64,000 bases of DNA, taken from assembly GCF_016786255.1 (NCBI RefSeq), contig NZ_JADMKT010000074.1, forward strand, positions 195,073-259,072. The letters are read 5' to 3'. The notes beneath the pieces are model-generated. The model did no database searches. It had not been told where the DNA came from and saw only the letters and a list, made by a program, of their open reading frames with translations. Every line of letters begins with the position of its first letter. The stretch's first letter is position 1. This DNA is from Robertkochia sediminum. Lineage in GTDB: Bacteria > Bacteroidota > Bacteroidia > Flavobacteriales > Flavobacteriaceae. Below, in pieces: positions 44,343 to 53,218 of this stretch. A program made the translations under genes and the position numbers.

Positions 44343-45698
44343 TTATGCCTCCCTGTTCATATCCCAGGATTCGAGGTATTCGGCCACGCGCTTTACAAAT
44401 TGTCCGCCTAGCGCTCCGTTCACTACGCGATGGTCATAACTGTGAGACAGGAACATCTTGTGTCTGATCCCGATAAGATCGCCTTCAGGGGTCTCGATCA
44501 CAGCCGGAACTTTTCTAATGGCTCCCAGCGCCAGGATGGCGACCTGTGGCTGATTAATGATCGGTGTCCCCATAACACTTCCAAAGGTTCCCACATTGGT
44601 TACGGTATAGGTTCCGCCCTGGATCTCGTCCGGCTTGAGCTGATTGTTACGTGCGCGATTGGCCAGGTCATTTACCTTTTTGGCCATCCCCACGAGATTA
44701 AGCTGGTCTGCATTCTTGATCACAGGCACGATCAGGTTTCCGTCAGGCAGGGCTGCAGCCATTCCCAGGTTAATATGCTTACGTTTAATGATCTTATCGC
44801 CATCAACCGAAATATTGATCATCGGGAAATCTCTTATGGCTTTGGCTACGGCCTCCATAAAGATCGGAGTAAAAGTGAGCTTTTCTCCTTCCTTCTCCTG
44901 GAAGCTGCGCTTTACCTTATTACGCCAGTTCACGATAGCGGTAACATCGACTTCGATAAAGCTTTGCACATGGGCAGAGGTTTGCACACTCTCTACCATA
45001 TGGTGGGCGATTAGTTTACCCATTCTGCTCATTTCAATGATCTCATCTTCGCCATTCACCGATACCGGTGCCGGTGCAGGTTTCGCTACCGGTGCAGGCT
45101 TTGATGGTTGGGTCGGAGCTGTTTTAGCCTGAGGCACTGCAGTCGCAGCAGGTTTCGTACCGCGGTTTTCCAGATATCCCAGGATATCATCCTTGGTCAC
45201 TCGTCCATCTTTTCCGGTTCCCTCGATCGATTCAAGCTCTTCCAGGCTAATATTTTCTTCCTTGGCAATATTCTTTACGAGTGGCGAGTAGAAACGCTCT
45301 GTATCTGAAAAATCGGCAGGGGCTTCGGTAGCTACCTGAGACTTCACCTCGTTCATTTGCGTTTCAAGATTAGCGGCGGCCTCCTCTGCCCGGGCAGTAG
45401 CAGGTTTTTCTTCAGCTGGGGCAGATGCAGCGGGAGCTTCAGTAGTGGCACCTTCGCCATCGGTTTCGATAATGGCGATCACCTCTCCTACTTTAACCAC
45501 GTCATCAACATCAAAAAATCGCTCTACCAGCACCCCGTCAACCTCGCTGGGCACTTCAGAATCTACCTTATCGGTAGCCACTTCGACCACGGCCTCATCG
45601 GCCTCTATCGTATCTCCAACGTCTTTTAACCATGTAGTAAGTGTTGCTTCTGCTACACTTTCTCCCATCTGGGGCAGTTTAAGTTCAAATTTTGCCAT
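44343..45698 (-). CDS. Dihydrolipoamide acyltransferase (E2 of a 2-oxo acid dehydrogenase)
   Basis: A 451-residue E2 component that transfers acyl groups from lipoyl-lysine to CoA. It has an N-terminal lipoyl domain with K44 (EVATDKVDSEV), an Ala/Pro/Glu-rich linker, an E1/E3-binding domain (about 136-180, YSPLVKNIAKEENISLEELES), a second flexible linker and the catalytic domain (about 220-451). The active-site segment reads SYDHRVVNGALGG: His423 is present, but the usual Asp of HxxxDG is Asn427. The catalytic His remains, and I believe the same change occurs in other Flavobacteriaceae, so the enzyme may still be active. Whether it belongs to the branched-chain or 2-oxoglutarate complex cannot be decided; E1 and E3 are not nearby. 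Confidence 0.9.
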   Translation of the reverse strand: MAKFELKLPQMGESVAEATLTTWLKDVGDTIEADEAVVEVATDKVDSEVPSEVDGVLVERFFDVDDVVKVGEVIAIIETDGEGATTEAPAASAPAEEKPATARAEEAAANLETQMNEVKSQVATEAPADFSDTERFYSPLVKNIAKEENISLEELESIEGTGKDGRVTKDDILGYLENRGTKPAATAVPQAKTAPTQPSKPAPVAKPAPAPVSVNGEDEIIEMSRMGKLIAHHMVESVQTSAHVQSFIEVDVTAIVNWRNKVKRSFQEKEGEKLTFTPIFMEAVAKAIRDFPMINISVDGDKIIKRKHINLGMAAALPDGNLIVPVIKNADQLNLVGMAKKVNDLANRARNNQLKPDEIQGGTYTVTNVGTFGSVMGTPIINQPQVAILALGAIRKVPAVIETPEGDLIGIRHKMFLSHSYDHRVVNGALGGQFVKRVAEYLESWDMNREA

Positions 45699-45803
45699 AT
45701 TGATAATGAATAGCTATTTTTTAGTGTGTTTGTTGCGAAAATAAACAAATCAGGCATTTATCGTTAAATTAATTTCAATAAAATCGCCTGAACCATCTTT
45801 GAC

Positions 45804-46421
45804 CTACCCTCTAAGTGAGTGTTCAAAAGGCACCCGGTTCATAATACTTCTCCCCAGGGTCACCTCATCGGCATACTCCAGCTCATCGCCCACAGAGATC
45901 CCTCTGGCAATGGCCGATGTCTTCACCTTAAACGGCTCGATCTGCTTAAAAATATAAAAGTTGGTCGTATCTCCTTCCATGGTCGAACTCAGTGCGAAGA
46001 TCACCTCTTCCACCGTTCCGCTTTTCACCTTTTCGACAAGGCTCTCGATATTGAGCTCCTGTGGCCCGATCCCATCCATAGGTGAGATCTTACCGCCAAG
46101 CACGTGATAACGGCCGGTAAACTGGCCGGTATTTTCAATAGCCATTACATCGCGAATATCCTCAACCACGCACACCACCTCTTGCTGGCGTTTTGGGTTG
46201 GCACAGATCTCACAATGATCGGTATCAGAAATATTATGGCATTGCTTGCAGTAGTGAATATCGCGACGAAGTCCGAGTAGCGCCCCGGCCAGATCTTCGG
46301 TCTGTTCTTTGGGCTGCCTCAGGAGGTGCAACACAAGGCGCAAGGCAGTTCGCTTTCCGATTCCGGGAAGCTGGGATACCTCATCGACGGCACGCTCCAG
46401 TAATTTAGAAGAAAAATCCAT
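45804..46421 (-). CDS. recR: Recombination protein RecR
   Basis: RecR acts with RecF and RecO to load RecA on single-stranded gaps. The 205-residue protein has the N-terminal helix-hairpin-helix ([18 protein letters not shown]), a Cys4 zinc finger (CKQC...CEIC), a Toprim domain ([15 protein letters not shown]) and the C-terminal Walker-like segment [22 protein letters not shown]. The length is standard. It is separated from the E2 gene by 105 bp and divergent from the Na+/solute symporter. Confidence 0.96.
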   Translation of the reverse strand: MDFSSKLLERAVDEVSQLPGIGKRTALRLVLHLLRQPKEQTEDLAGALLGLRRDIHYCKQCHNISDTDHCEICANPKRQQEVVCVVEDIRDVMAIENTGQFTGRYHVLGGKISPMDGIGPQELNIESLVEKVKSGTVEEVIFALSSTMEGDTTNFYIFKQIEPFKVKTSAIARGISVGDELEYADEVTLGRSIMNRVPFEHSLRG

Positions 46422-46504
46422 CGCGGCGAATTTACGATTTTATCAGTCCATAAAACAGGATAATCTTAAGTTTTGTATTTTGCCGTCACAAAAACTAAAC
46501 CTGC

Positions 46505-47959
46505 ATGTCACCCACCTTTATCGTCTCCCTGATCGCTGCCTACTTTGCCATTCTCATCCTGATCTCCTACCTCACCGGAAAAGAACAAAGCAACGAAAGT
46601 TTTTTTAAGGCCAACCGGCAGTCGCCATGGTATGTAGTAGCCTTCGGAATGATAGGCGCCACCCTGAGTGGAGTTACCTTTATTTCTGTTCCCGGATGGG
46701 TAGAAGCTTCCGGATTTAGCTATATGCAAATGGTATTCGGGTACATCCTCGGGTACCTCATTATCGGTACGGTGCTCCTGCCCTTGTACTACCGCCTTAA
46801 CCTCACCTCTATATACACCTACCTCGATGGCCGTTTCGGGAATGCCAGTTATAAAACGGGAGCATCCCTGTTTCTGATCTCCCGTATCGTGGGAGCGAGT
46901 TTCAGGCTCTTCCTCGTTGCCAATGTGTTACAGGTGGTGCTGTTCGATGCCCTGGGCATACCATTCTGGATCACAGTTACCATAACCATTGCCCTCATCT
47001 GGCTTTACACCTTTAGAAGTGGCATCAAGACCATTGTCTATACCGACACCTTGCAGACCCTGTTCATGCTTATTGCCGTAGGTGTGGCTACAGTAAGTGT
47101 ATACGGCAAACTGGGGATCGCCGAAAGCGGCGGACTCTTTCAATTCGTGACCGAAAGCAGGTTTTCCCGTATGTTTTTCTTTGACGATGTAAAAGACGGG
47201 GCTTATTTCTGGAAGCAATTCTTCTCCGGAGCCTTTATTGCGGTTGTGATGACAGGCCTTGATCAGGATATGATGCAAAAGAACCTCACCTGTCGTTCGC
47301 TGAAAGACGCCCAGAAAAACATGTTCTGGTTCACCATCGTGTTAACCGTGGTTAAACTGGTATTTTTAGTCCTGGGATTACTGCTTACCGAATACGCCCT
47401 ACGCACCGGTATCGATGCGCATCGGGACGACCTTTTTGCCATCCTGGCCTCAGAACATCTTGGAACCGGAGTTTTTGTATTCTTCCTGATCGGACTTATC
47501 GCCGCTGCATACAGTAGTGCAGACAGCGCCCTGACCTCGCTAACCACCTCGTTTAGCGTAGATATTATCGACCTGGAAAAACGATATCCCGAGGCAGACC
47601 GGGTAAAGATCAGAAAGCGCATACACGTATTGTTTTCTTTCGTACTTATACTGGTGATCATCACCTTTAAATACATCATTCAGAATGAAAGCGTGATCGC
47701 CAAGCTCTTCACCTTTGCAGGGTACACCTATGGCCCTCTGCTGGGGCTCTATAGCTTCGGATTGTTCACCAAACTGAAGGTAAGAGATAAGTTAGTTCCT
47801 TTTATCGCCCTGGCCTCCCCCGTTTTATCCTATGTGATAAGCGATTATTGCATGACGCACTACGGATTTGATTTTGGGTTCTTTATACTCATCCTCAACG
47901 GGGCGTTAACCTTTTTAGGACTTTTACTGATCACTACAAACAGCAAGATATCTCAATAA
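46505..47959 (+). CDS. Sodium:solute symporter (SSS family)
   Basis: A 484-residue integral membrane protein with about 13 membrane segments. The SSS family imports sugars, amino acids, pantothenate or similar using the sodium gradient. The central motif region GLDQDMMQKNLTCRSLKDAQKNM and the segment AAYSSADSALTSLTTSFSVDII are characteristic; the Ser-Ala-Asp-Ser stretch contributes to a sodium site. The substrate cannot be inferred. It is monocistronic, divergent from recR, and ends at a bidirectional terminator. Confidence 0.92.
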   Translation: MSPTFIVSLIAAYFAILILISYLTGKEQSNESFFKANRQSPWYVVAFGMIGATLSGVTFISVPGWVEASGFSYMQMVFGYILGYLIIGTVLLPLYYRLNLTSIYTYLDGRFGNASYKTGASLFLISRIVGASFRLFLVANVLQVVLFDALGIPFWITVTITIALIWLYTFRSGIKTIVYTDTLQTLFMLIAVGVATVSVYGKLGIAESGGLFQFVTESRFSRMFFFDDVKDGAYFWKQFFSGAFIAVVMTGLDQDMMQKNLTCRSLKDAQKNMFWFTIVLTVVKLVFLVLGLLLTEYALRTGIDAHRDDLFAILASEHLGTGVFVFFLIGLIAAAYSSADSALTSLTTSFSVDIIDLEKRYPEADRVKIRKRIHVLFSFVLILVIITFKYIIQNESVIAKLFTFAGYTYGPLLGLYSFGLFTKLKVRDKLVPFIALASPVLSYVISDYCMTHYGFDFGFFILILNGALTFLGLLLITTNSKISQ

Positions 47960-48019
47960 GAGTTTCTGTCGAGCAAAACAAATAACAAAGCCGCGCGGGA
48001 ATATCTGTTGATCCCAAAT

Positions 48020-48048
48020 AAAAAAGCCGCTCTGTGAGCGGCTTTTCT
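48020..48048. terminator. Bidirectional terminator between the symporter and CoA-binding genes
   Basis: A perfect 11-bp stem AAAAGCCGCTC/GAGCGGCTTTT (48022-48032 / 48036-48046) has a 3-nt loop, with an A-run on one side and T's on the other. It lies between convergent genes. Confidence 0.85.
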
Positions 48049-48068
48049 ATCTTAAGGTCATGTACTTC

Positions 48069-48428
48069 TTAATACTCGTTGATCGAGATCAACACCAAAG
48101 TACAAGCTACTTCGGTTTCAATACCGTGCTCCTCAAGGATGCGGTATAGTTCCGGATTTTCTGTTCCCGGATTAAACACCACTCTTTTTGGTTTAAGTCC
48201 GGTAATGTAGTCGTAATACGCCTTCTGATTCTCCGGGTTAAGATACAGGGTAACCGTATGCACATCGTCAAAGGCTACCGGGGCATCCTGGATATCTACA
48301 CCACAGGCAACGCCTTTACGACGTCCAACCGCAACCGTTTCGATGTTTGCTTTGGTGAGTTTCTCCACAGCTTTGTAGCTGTAACGCTCAGGCTTGGTTG
48401 AGGCCCCTAGAACTAAGGTTTTTTTCAT
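48069..48428 (-). CDS. CoA-binding domain protein (YccU-like)
   Basis: A 119-residue single-domain Rossmann protein of the CoA-binding family. The nucleotide-binding start is VLGASTKPERYSYKAVEKL, followed by TVTLYLNPENQ, VVFNPGTENPELYRIL and the terminal HGIETEVACTLVLIS. The physiological role is unknown; no catalytic residues are identifiable. It is divergent from the TonB-receptor-like gene, with an inverted repeat in the intergenic region. Confidence 0.85.
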   Translation of the reverse strand: MKKTLVLGASTKPERYSYKAVEKLTKANIETVAVGRRKGVACGVDIQDAPVAFDDVHTVTLYLNPENQKAYYDYITGLKPKRVVFNPGTENPELYRILEEHGIETEVACTLVLISINEY

Positions 48429-48452
48429 TGTTAAATATTGTTAAATAAAAAT

Positions 48453-48481
48453 CGAGCTGTAACAATGTACGTTACAACTCG
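48453..48481. promoter_or_regulatory. Inverted repeat between divergent CoA-binding and receptor genes
   Basis: CGAG-C-TGTAAC and GTTACA-A-CTCG are complementary apart from one position, separated by AATGTAC. The location in a 122-bp divergent intergenic region, with no T-run, suits an operator or small hairpin rather than a terminator. A nearby CATCATCAAT direct repeat (48515-48537) precedes the receptor ATG. Confidence 0.35.
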
Positions 48482-48550
48482 TCAATTAATTGAACGTAGG
48501 TTAAACGATCCGGGTTCATCATCAATCATCATCAATCAAAAAACAAATCA

Positions 48551-51031
48551 ATGAGACATCTATTTCTGATGTGCGCCATGCTTTTTGGCGCATGGAGTAC
48601 TGCACAAACAGCTGCCAATGAACCTGATATCAGTGACGCAAAGATAGGTATTGTCAGCGGAAAAGTAATCGACCAGAACGCTAAAAATCCGATCCCGTAC
48701 GCCTCTGTAGTGATCAAATCTGCATCCGATAAAAGCGTGCTTACCGGAGGCATCACCAACGAAGACGGAAGCTTCGAGATCAAAAAGATCGAAGACGGAA
48801 CCCATATCTTTGAGATCCAATTTATTGGATACACCACCTACACCAAGACCATTACCATTAATCGCGGAAACAGGCGAATCAATATGGGAACCATTTCCCT
48901 TGAGGAAAATGTGACTGAACTGGAAGGTGTGGATGTGGTAGCCGAGCGCTCTACCATAGAGCAAAAGATCGACCGTAAAGTGATCAATATCGGTAAAGAC
49001 CTGACTACCCAGGGAGCTACGGCGGCAGAGATCATGAACAATATCCCTTCAGTGAATGTCGACCAGCAAACCGGAGCCCTCTCCCTGAGAGGAAACAGCA
49101 ACGTAAGAGTAATGGTCGACGGGAAGCTATCGAACGTTCCCGTGGCTCAGCTGTTACGTCAGATCCCTTCAACTTCGATCAAAAAGATCGAACTGATCAC
49201 CAATCCTTCAGCAAAATACAACCCGGAAGGGATGAGCGGACTCATCAACATCGTGTTGCACAAAAATGCGAATATCGGATTCAATGGTAACGCTAATATT
49301 GGCCTTGGTTATGAGATCGAAGCAAAATTCAATGGATCCTTAGACCTCAACTATCGCCAGGGGAAATTTAACTTCTACGGAAGCTACGGAAACAACACCA
49401 GTAAGAATGTGAATATCGGACAGATCGAACGTCTTGACGACCCCGCTTCATCCTTGAACGAACAACAGTTCCAGTATTTCTATTTCCTGAATAACAACAA
49501 ATCTAACCTTTATAAGTTTGGGCTGGATTTCTATTTAAATGAAAAGAATACGATCTCTATGTTCACCAACCAGAATACATTTGACGGTTTAGGCAATGCA
49601 GACACCGATGTGGTAAACAGCCAGGATCCGGGACTTAACAGCACGCAGCTTGCCACCTTTGACGATTACAACCGCACAGAACAATACAATTTTGTTTACA
49701 AACGCGATTTTGCGAAAGAAGGACATAACCTGATCCTTGAAGCCGACTACAGTAATTTTGACAATACCCAGGATGCCGATTTCAGAACCAGAGGCTTCTC
49801 CCTCGTGCCGGACTATATGGATTTTGTAGGCACACAAAGAGACCAAAGCATCGTCAACCTGGATTATGTGAATCCGCTTAGCGAAAAGTCCAAACTCGAA
49901 TTAGGCCTGGAATCGCGCATCTTTGAAACGGAGGTTGATTACGCTTCCACCGGATTCAGCTTTGATGGCAATGGCAACCTGATCCCGACACCGAGCACCA
50001 ATTTTATTTACGGAATGGACATCTATTCGGCCTATGCCACCTTTGGACAAAACTTCGGCAAATGGAGCTACCAGGTCGGGGCACGCGTTGAAGATGTATC
50101 TGTAATCGCAGACACCAATGGAGAGCGCACCTTTACCGACGACTACTTCCAGGTTTACCCCTCGGCATTCGTTCGCTTTGCACCCAGCGAAAAGAACCAG
50201 TACCAGGTGAGTTACAGCCGCAGGGTAGACCGTCCCGGACTGCAGCAGGTAAACCCGGTGAGAGAGTGGAGTACCCCTCAGCTATCATCATTCGGTAATC
50301 AAAGTCTGCTCCCTCAATTCACCAACTCTTTCGAAGTGAATTACACCCATCGCATGGAAAAATTGGGAAGCATTAGTTTTGGAGGTTTCTTCAGACAGAT
50401 CAACGACGAGATCAACAGGGCGGTATTCGTAGACCGTACCGATCTCACCAAGCAGATCCTGACGTACGAGAACTTTGCCGACACGGAGGCCTATGGGGTG
50501 GAGATCAACACCAACCTCAACCTGACCAAATGGTGGAGTGTCAACCTCAGTTCAGAGTTCTTCTCGCAAACGCAACGCGGACTCACAGAGCGGTTGGATC
50601 CGTCGATCGTAAATCCAACACCGGATGATATCACAACCGATGCCATCCAGGTGGAGAACAATATCCTTAATCTAAGAATGAACAACAGCTTTAAGGCGAC
50701 CAAGAAGCTATCTTTTAATGTTTTCGGATTGTACAGAGGACGTTCTGCCACCCTGCAGATAGAACAAAGACCATTATACTTTGTAAACCTCGGGGCAAGA
50801 CACACCTTTGCTCAGGGTAAAGGAAGCGTGAGCTTAAATTTTAACGACATCTTCAACACGGCACAATGGGGCTTTGACACCGACAGGCCTTATCCGCAGG
50901 AGGGACACTTTAACTGGGAAAGCCGAACCATTTTCGTCGGTATGTCTTACCAATTCGGTTCAGGAAAGAACAGAGCTTTAAGAAGAAAACAACGCGACAG
51001 CAATACCAAAAGCGGAGGAGGTATTTTATAG
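48551..51031 (+). CDS. TonB-dependent-receptor-like outer-membrane protein with regulatory-like N-terminal domain
   Basis: An 826-residue outer-membrane protein. A signal peptide (1-18) is followed by a carboxypeptidase-regulatory-like beta-sandwich domain (about 33-115, GKVIDQNAKNPIPYASV), a plug domain (about 125-225, IMNNIPSVNVDQQTGALSLRG and VMVDGKL), and a beta-barrel of the OMP_b-brl_3 type. There is no clear N-terminal TonB box or SusD partner gene, so the substrate is unknown. Such receptors usually import siderophores, peptides or glycans. The C-terminus has a basic tail (RRKQRDSNTKS) rather than a terminal aromatic residue. A strong terminator follows. Confidence 0.88.
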   Translation: MRHLFLMCAMLFGAWSTAQTAANEPDISDAKIGIVSGKVIDQNAKNPIPYASVVIKSASDKSVLTGGITNEDGSFEIKKIEDGTHIFEIQFIGYTTYTKTITINRGNRRINMGTISLEENVTELEGVDVVAERSTIEQKIDRKVINIGKDLTTQGATAAEIMNNIPSVNVDQQTGALSLRGNSNVRVMVDGKLSNVPVAQLLRQIPSTSIKKIELITNPSAKYNPEGMSGLINIVLHKNANIGFNGNANIGLGYEIEAKFNGSLDLNYRQGKFNFYGSYGNNTSKNVNIGQIERLDDPASSLNEQQFQYFYFLNNNKSNLYKFGLDFYLNEKNTISMFTNQNTFDGLGNADTDVVNSQDPGLNSTQLATFDDYNRTEQYNFVYKRDFAKEGHNLILEADYSNFDNTQDADFRTRGFSLVPDYMDFVGTQRDQSIVNLDYVNPLSEKSKLELGLESRIFETEVDYASTGFSFDGNGNLIPTPSTNFIYGMDIYSAYATFGQNFGKWSYQVGARVEDVSVIADTNGERTFTDDYFQVYPSAFVRFAPSEKNQYQVSYSRRVDRPGLQQVNPVREWSTPQLSSFGNQSLLPQFTNSFEVNYTHRMEKLGSISFGGFFRQINDEINRAVFVDRTDLTKQILTYENFADTEAYGVEINTNLNLTKWWSVNLSSEFFSQTQRGLTERLDPSIVNPTPDDITTDAIQVENNILNLRMNNSFKATKKLSFNVFGLYRGRSATLQIEQRPLYFVNLGARHTFAQGKGSVSLNFNDIFNTAQWGFDTDRPYPQEGHFNWESRTIFVGMSYQFGSGKNRALRRKQRDSNTKSGGGIL

Positions 51032-51091
51032 TACTTAATAACTCGTCAATTTATAGTTGATGGTTAGTGTTTATTGACAGTTGTTAACAGA

Positions 51092-51125
51092 GATCCCGGG
51101 AAAAGCAGTACTTCCCGGGATTTTG
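51092..51125 (+). terminator. Terminator downstream of the receptor gene
   Basis: A perfect 10-bp stem ATCCCGGGAA/TTCCCGGGAT (51093-51102 / 51112-51121) is followed by TTTGATTATT. It lies 62 bp after the receptor stop. Confidence 0.8.
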
Positions 51126-51160
51126 ATTATTAAGGTGAGGCAGTTATACAGTTAGCCAGT

Positions 51161-51248
51161 TAGGCAGGTAGGCAGGTAGGTAGGCAGGTAGGCAGGTAGG
51201 CAGGTAGGCAGGTAGGCAGGTAGGCAGGTAGGCAGGTAGGCAGGTAGG
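51161..51248. repeat. Octamer tandem repeat in a 543-bp intergenic region
   Basis: Ten or eleven copies of GGCAGGTA, with one 4-bp irregularity (GGTAGGTA) near 51176-51184. The upstream 20 bp (GTTAGCCAGTTA) resemble degraded units. No gene is present in 51032-51574. The rest of the region is AT-rich, holds no recognisable RNA gene and presumably contains the sulfatase promoter (no clear TAnnTTTG pair was found). Confidence 0.9.
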
Positions 51249-51574
51249 AAAAATACATTTATAACTCTACATCCAAAATTCATCATATACCATCGATAAT
51301 TACCTACCCGCATACCTCTACACCTACAAAACTATCCAGAAAAACATTGTTAAAACACTCAATATTCTGAAAACGAACTTATAACAACTTAAAACATCCC
51401 TATAATTAGCTGAATTTTAATACTTTAGATACTTTGAACTCCCCATTAATTTTATGACCTATCACCAATACGTGAACCTCCTGTGACTATCATCTGCCCC
51501 CCAAGCGTACTGCAAAATTCCTCCTTAGCTGTGGTTAACGAATAAACGTTTAACCAAATAACAGTTAAAAAAAG

Positions 51575-53143
51575 ATGAGATTTTACAATGTGTTAATGCT
51601 GATTGTTTGCATGCTTCTCACCATCCCTTTCCAGGAAGCTCAAGCTCAAAACAACAAAAAACCCAACGTCCTCGTCATCTGGGGTGACGACATTGGTACC
51701 TGGAACATCAGCCACAACAATCGTGGTATGATGGGATACCAAACTCCAAACATAGACAGGATCGCCAAAGAAGGAGTTGCCTTTACCGATTACTACGCTC
51801 AGCAAAGTTGTACAGCGGGCAGGGCAGCATTCATTAGTGGATCTGTTCCTGTGCGTTCCGGGATGACCAAAGTAGGACTTCCCGGTGCAGAGCAGGGGTG
51901 GCAGGAGAGTGATGTGACCATGGCCACTGTCATGAAAAGCCAGGGCTATGCCACCGGACAGTTTGGAAAAAATCATCAGGGGGACCTTGACACCCACCTG
52001 CCTACCAACCACGGCTTTGATGAATTTCTCGGAAACCTATATCACCTCAATGCTGAGGAAGAGCCCGAAAATGAAGACTATCCCGGAGATATGATGCTTA
52101 AAAATGGTAAGACCTTCCGTGAAACCTATGGTCCAAGAGGGGTATTACACACCTGGGCTACCGGAAATGGTCAGCGTATAGAAGATACCGGACCATTAAC
52201 CAAAAAACGCATGGAGACCATTGATGATGAGACCGTGGCAGCCGCAAAAGACTTTATCAAAAGGCAACACGAGGCAGGTACGCCTTGGTTCGTATGGTGG
52301 AACGGTACCCGCATGCACTTCCGCACCCATGTTAAAGAAGAGCACAGAGGGATAAGTGGTCAGGACGAATACTCTGATGGTATGGTCGAACACGACATGC
52401 ATGTAGGAGAGCTACTGGATCTTTTAGACGAGCTGGGCATTACCGAAAATACGGTGGTCATGTACTCCACCGACAACGGTCCTCACTACAACACCTGGCC
52501 CGACGCAGGAACCACACCATTCCGAAGCGAGAAGAATTCGAACTGGGAAGGAGCCTACAGGGTTCCGGCCTTTGTGAGATGGCCAGGCGTATATCCTGCC
52601 GGAGTAACGCTGAACGGGATCGTGGCACACGAAGATTGGCTACCCACTTTCGCCGCTATCGCCGGTGCACCAGGCATCAAAGAAAAGATCATGAATGGGG
52701 TTACACTAAACGGGCGTAAATACAAGAATTATATCGACGGCTACGACCTCAACGCCTATTTAAAGGGAGAAACCGACAAGTCACCAAGGAGTGAATTCTG
52801 GTACGTGAATGATGACGGACAGATCGTAGCGGCACGCTATGACGACTGGAAGGTGGTCTTCCTTGAGAACCGCGGTGAGAAATTCGGAGTATGGGTAGAG
52901 CCTTTCGTAGAGCTCAGGGTACCGAATGTCTTCAATTTAAGAAGAGATCCTTTCGAAAAGGCACAACACAACTCAAACACCTATTACGACTGGTTACTGG
53001 ATCGCGCCTTCGTATTGGTTCCCATCCAGCAAATGGCAGCTCAATTCCTGATGACCATGAAAGAATATCCTCCGAGTCAGTCTCCGGGAGCCTTCAACCT
53101 GAGTAGTATTGAAGAGAAATTAAAGAACATCGGAAGTAATTAG
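51575..53143 (+). CDS. Secreted formylglycine-dependent sulfatase
   Basis: A 522-residue secreted arylsulfatase-family enzyme that removes sulfate from esters. A signal peptide (1-25, ending AQAQ) precedes the alkaline-phosphatase-like fold. Metal-binding D38-D39 (WGDDIG) is followed by the Cys-type sulfatase motif C79-T-A-G-R83 (SCTAGRAAF); C79 would be converted to formylglycine by an enzyme encoded elsewhere. A second metal site Asp-Asn is in STDNGPHYNTW. The substrate (carbohydrate or aryl sulfate) cannot be read. It is followed after 75 bp by a lipoprotein HAD hydrolase, with a hairpin between, so the two are probably expressed together with some attenuation. Confidence 0.93.
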   Translation: MRFYNVLMLIVCMLLTIPFQEAQAQNNKKPNVLVIWGDDIGTWNISHNNRGMMGYQTPNIDRIAKEGVAFTDYYAQQSCTAGRAAFISGSVPVRSGMTKVGLPGAEQGWQESDVTMATVMKSQGYATGQFGKNHQGDLDTHLPTNHGFDEFLGNLYHLNAEEEPENEDYPGDMMLKNGKTFRETYGPRGVLHTWATGNGQRIEDTGPLTKKRMETIDDETVAAAKDFIKRQHEAGTPWFVWWNGTRMHFRTHVKEEHRGISGQDEYSDGMVEHDMHVGELLDLLDELGITENTVVMYSTDNGPHYNTWPDAGTTPFRSEKNSNWEGAYRVPAFVRWPGVYPAGVTLNGIVAHEDWLPTFAAIAGAPGIKEKIMNGVTLNGRKYKNYIDGYDLNAYLKGETDKSPRSEFWYVNDDGQIVAARYDDWKVVFLENRGEKFGVWVEPFVELRVPNVFNLRRDPFEKAQHNSNTYYDWLLDRAFVLVPIQQMAAQFLMTMKEYPPSQSPGAFNLSSIEEKLKNIGSN

Positions 53144-53170
53144 ACCTTCCGAAAGATTTCAATAAATAAC

Positions 53171-53200
53171 GAACAGGCACCTTTAGTGCCTGTTCCCTTT
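53171..53200 (+). terminator. Hairpin between the sulfatase and HAD genes
   Basis: A perfect 10-bp stem GAACAGGCAC/GTGCCTGTTC (53171-53180 / 53186-53195) is followed by CCTTTT. The U-tract is weak, so it may attenuate or stabilise the mRNA rather than fully stop transcription before the HAD gene, 19 bp downstream. Confidence 0.5.
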
Positions 53201-53218
53201 TACAGCAAAACACAGCCT

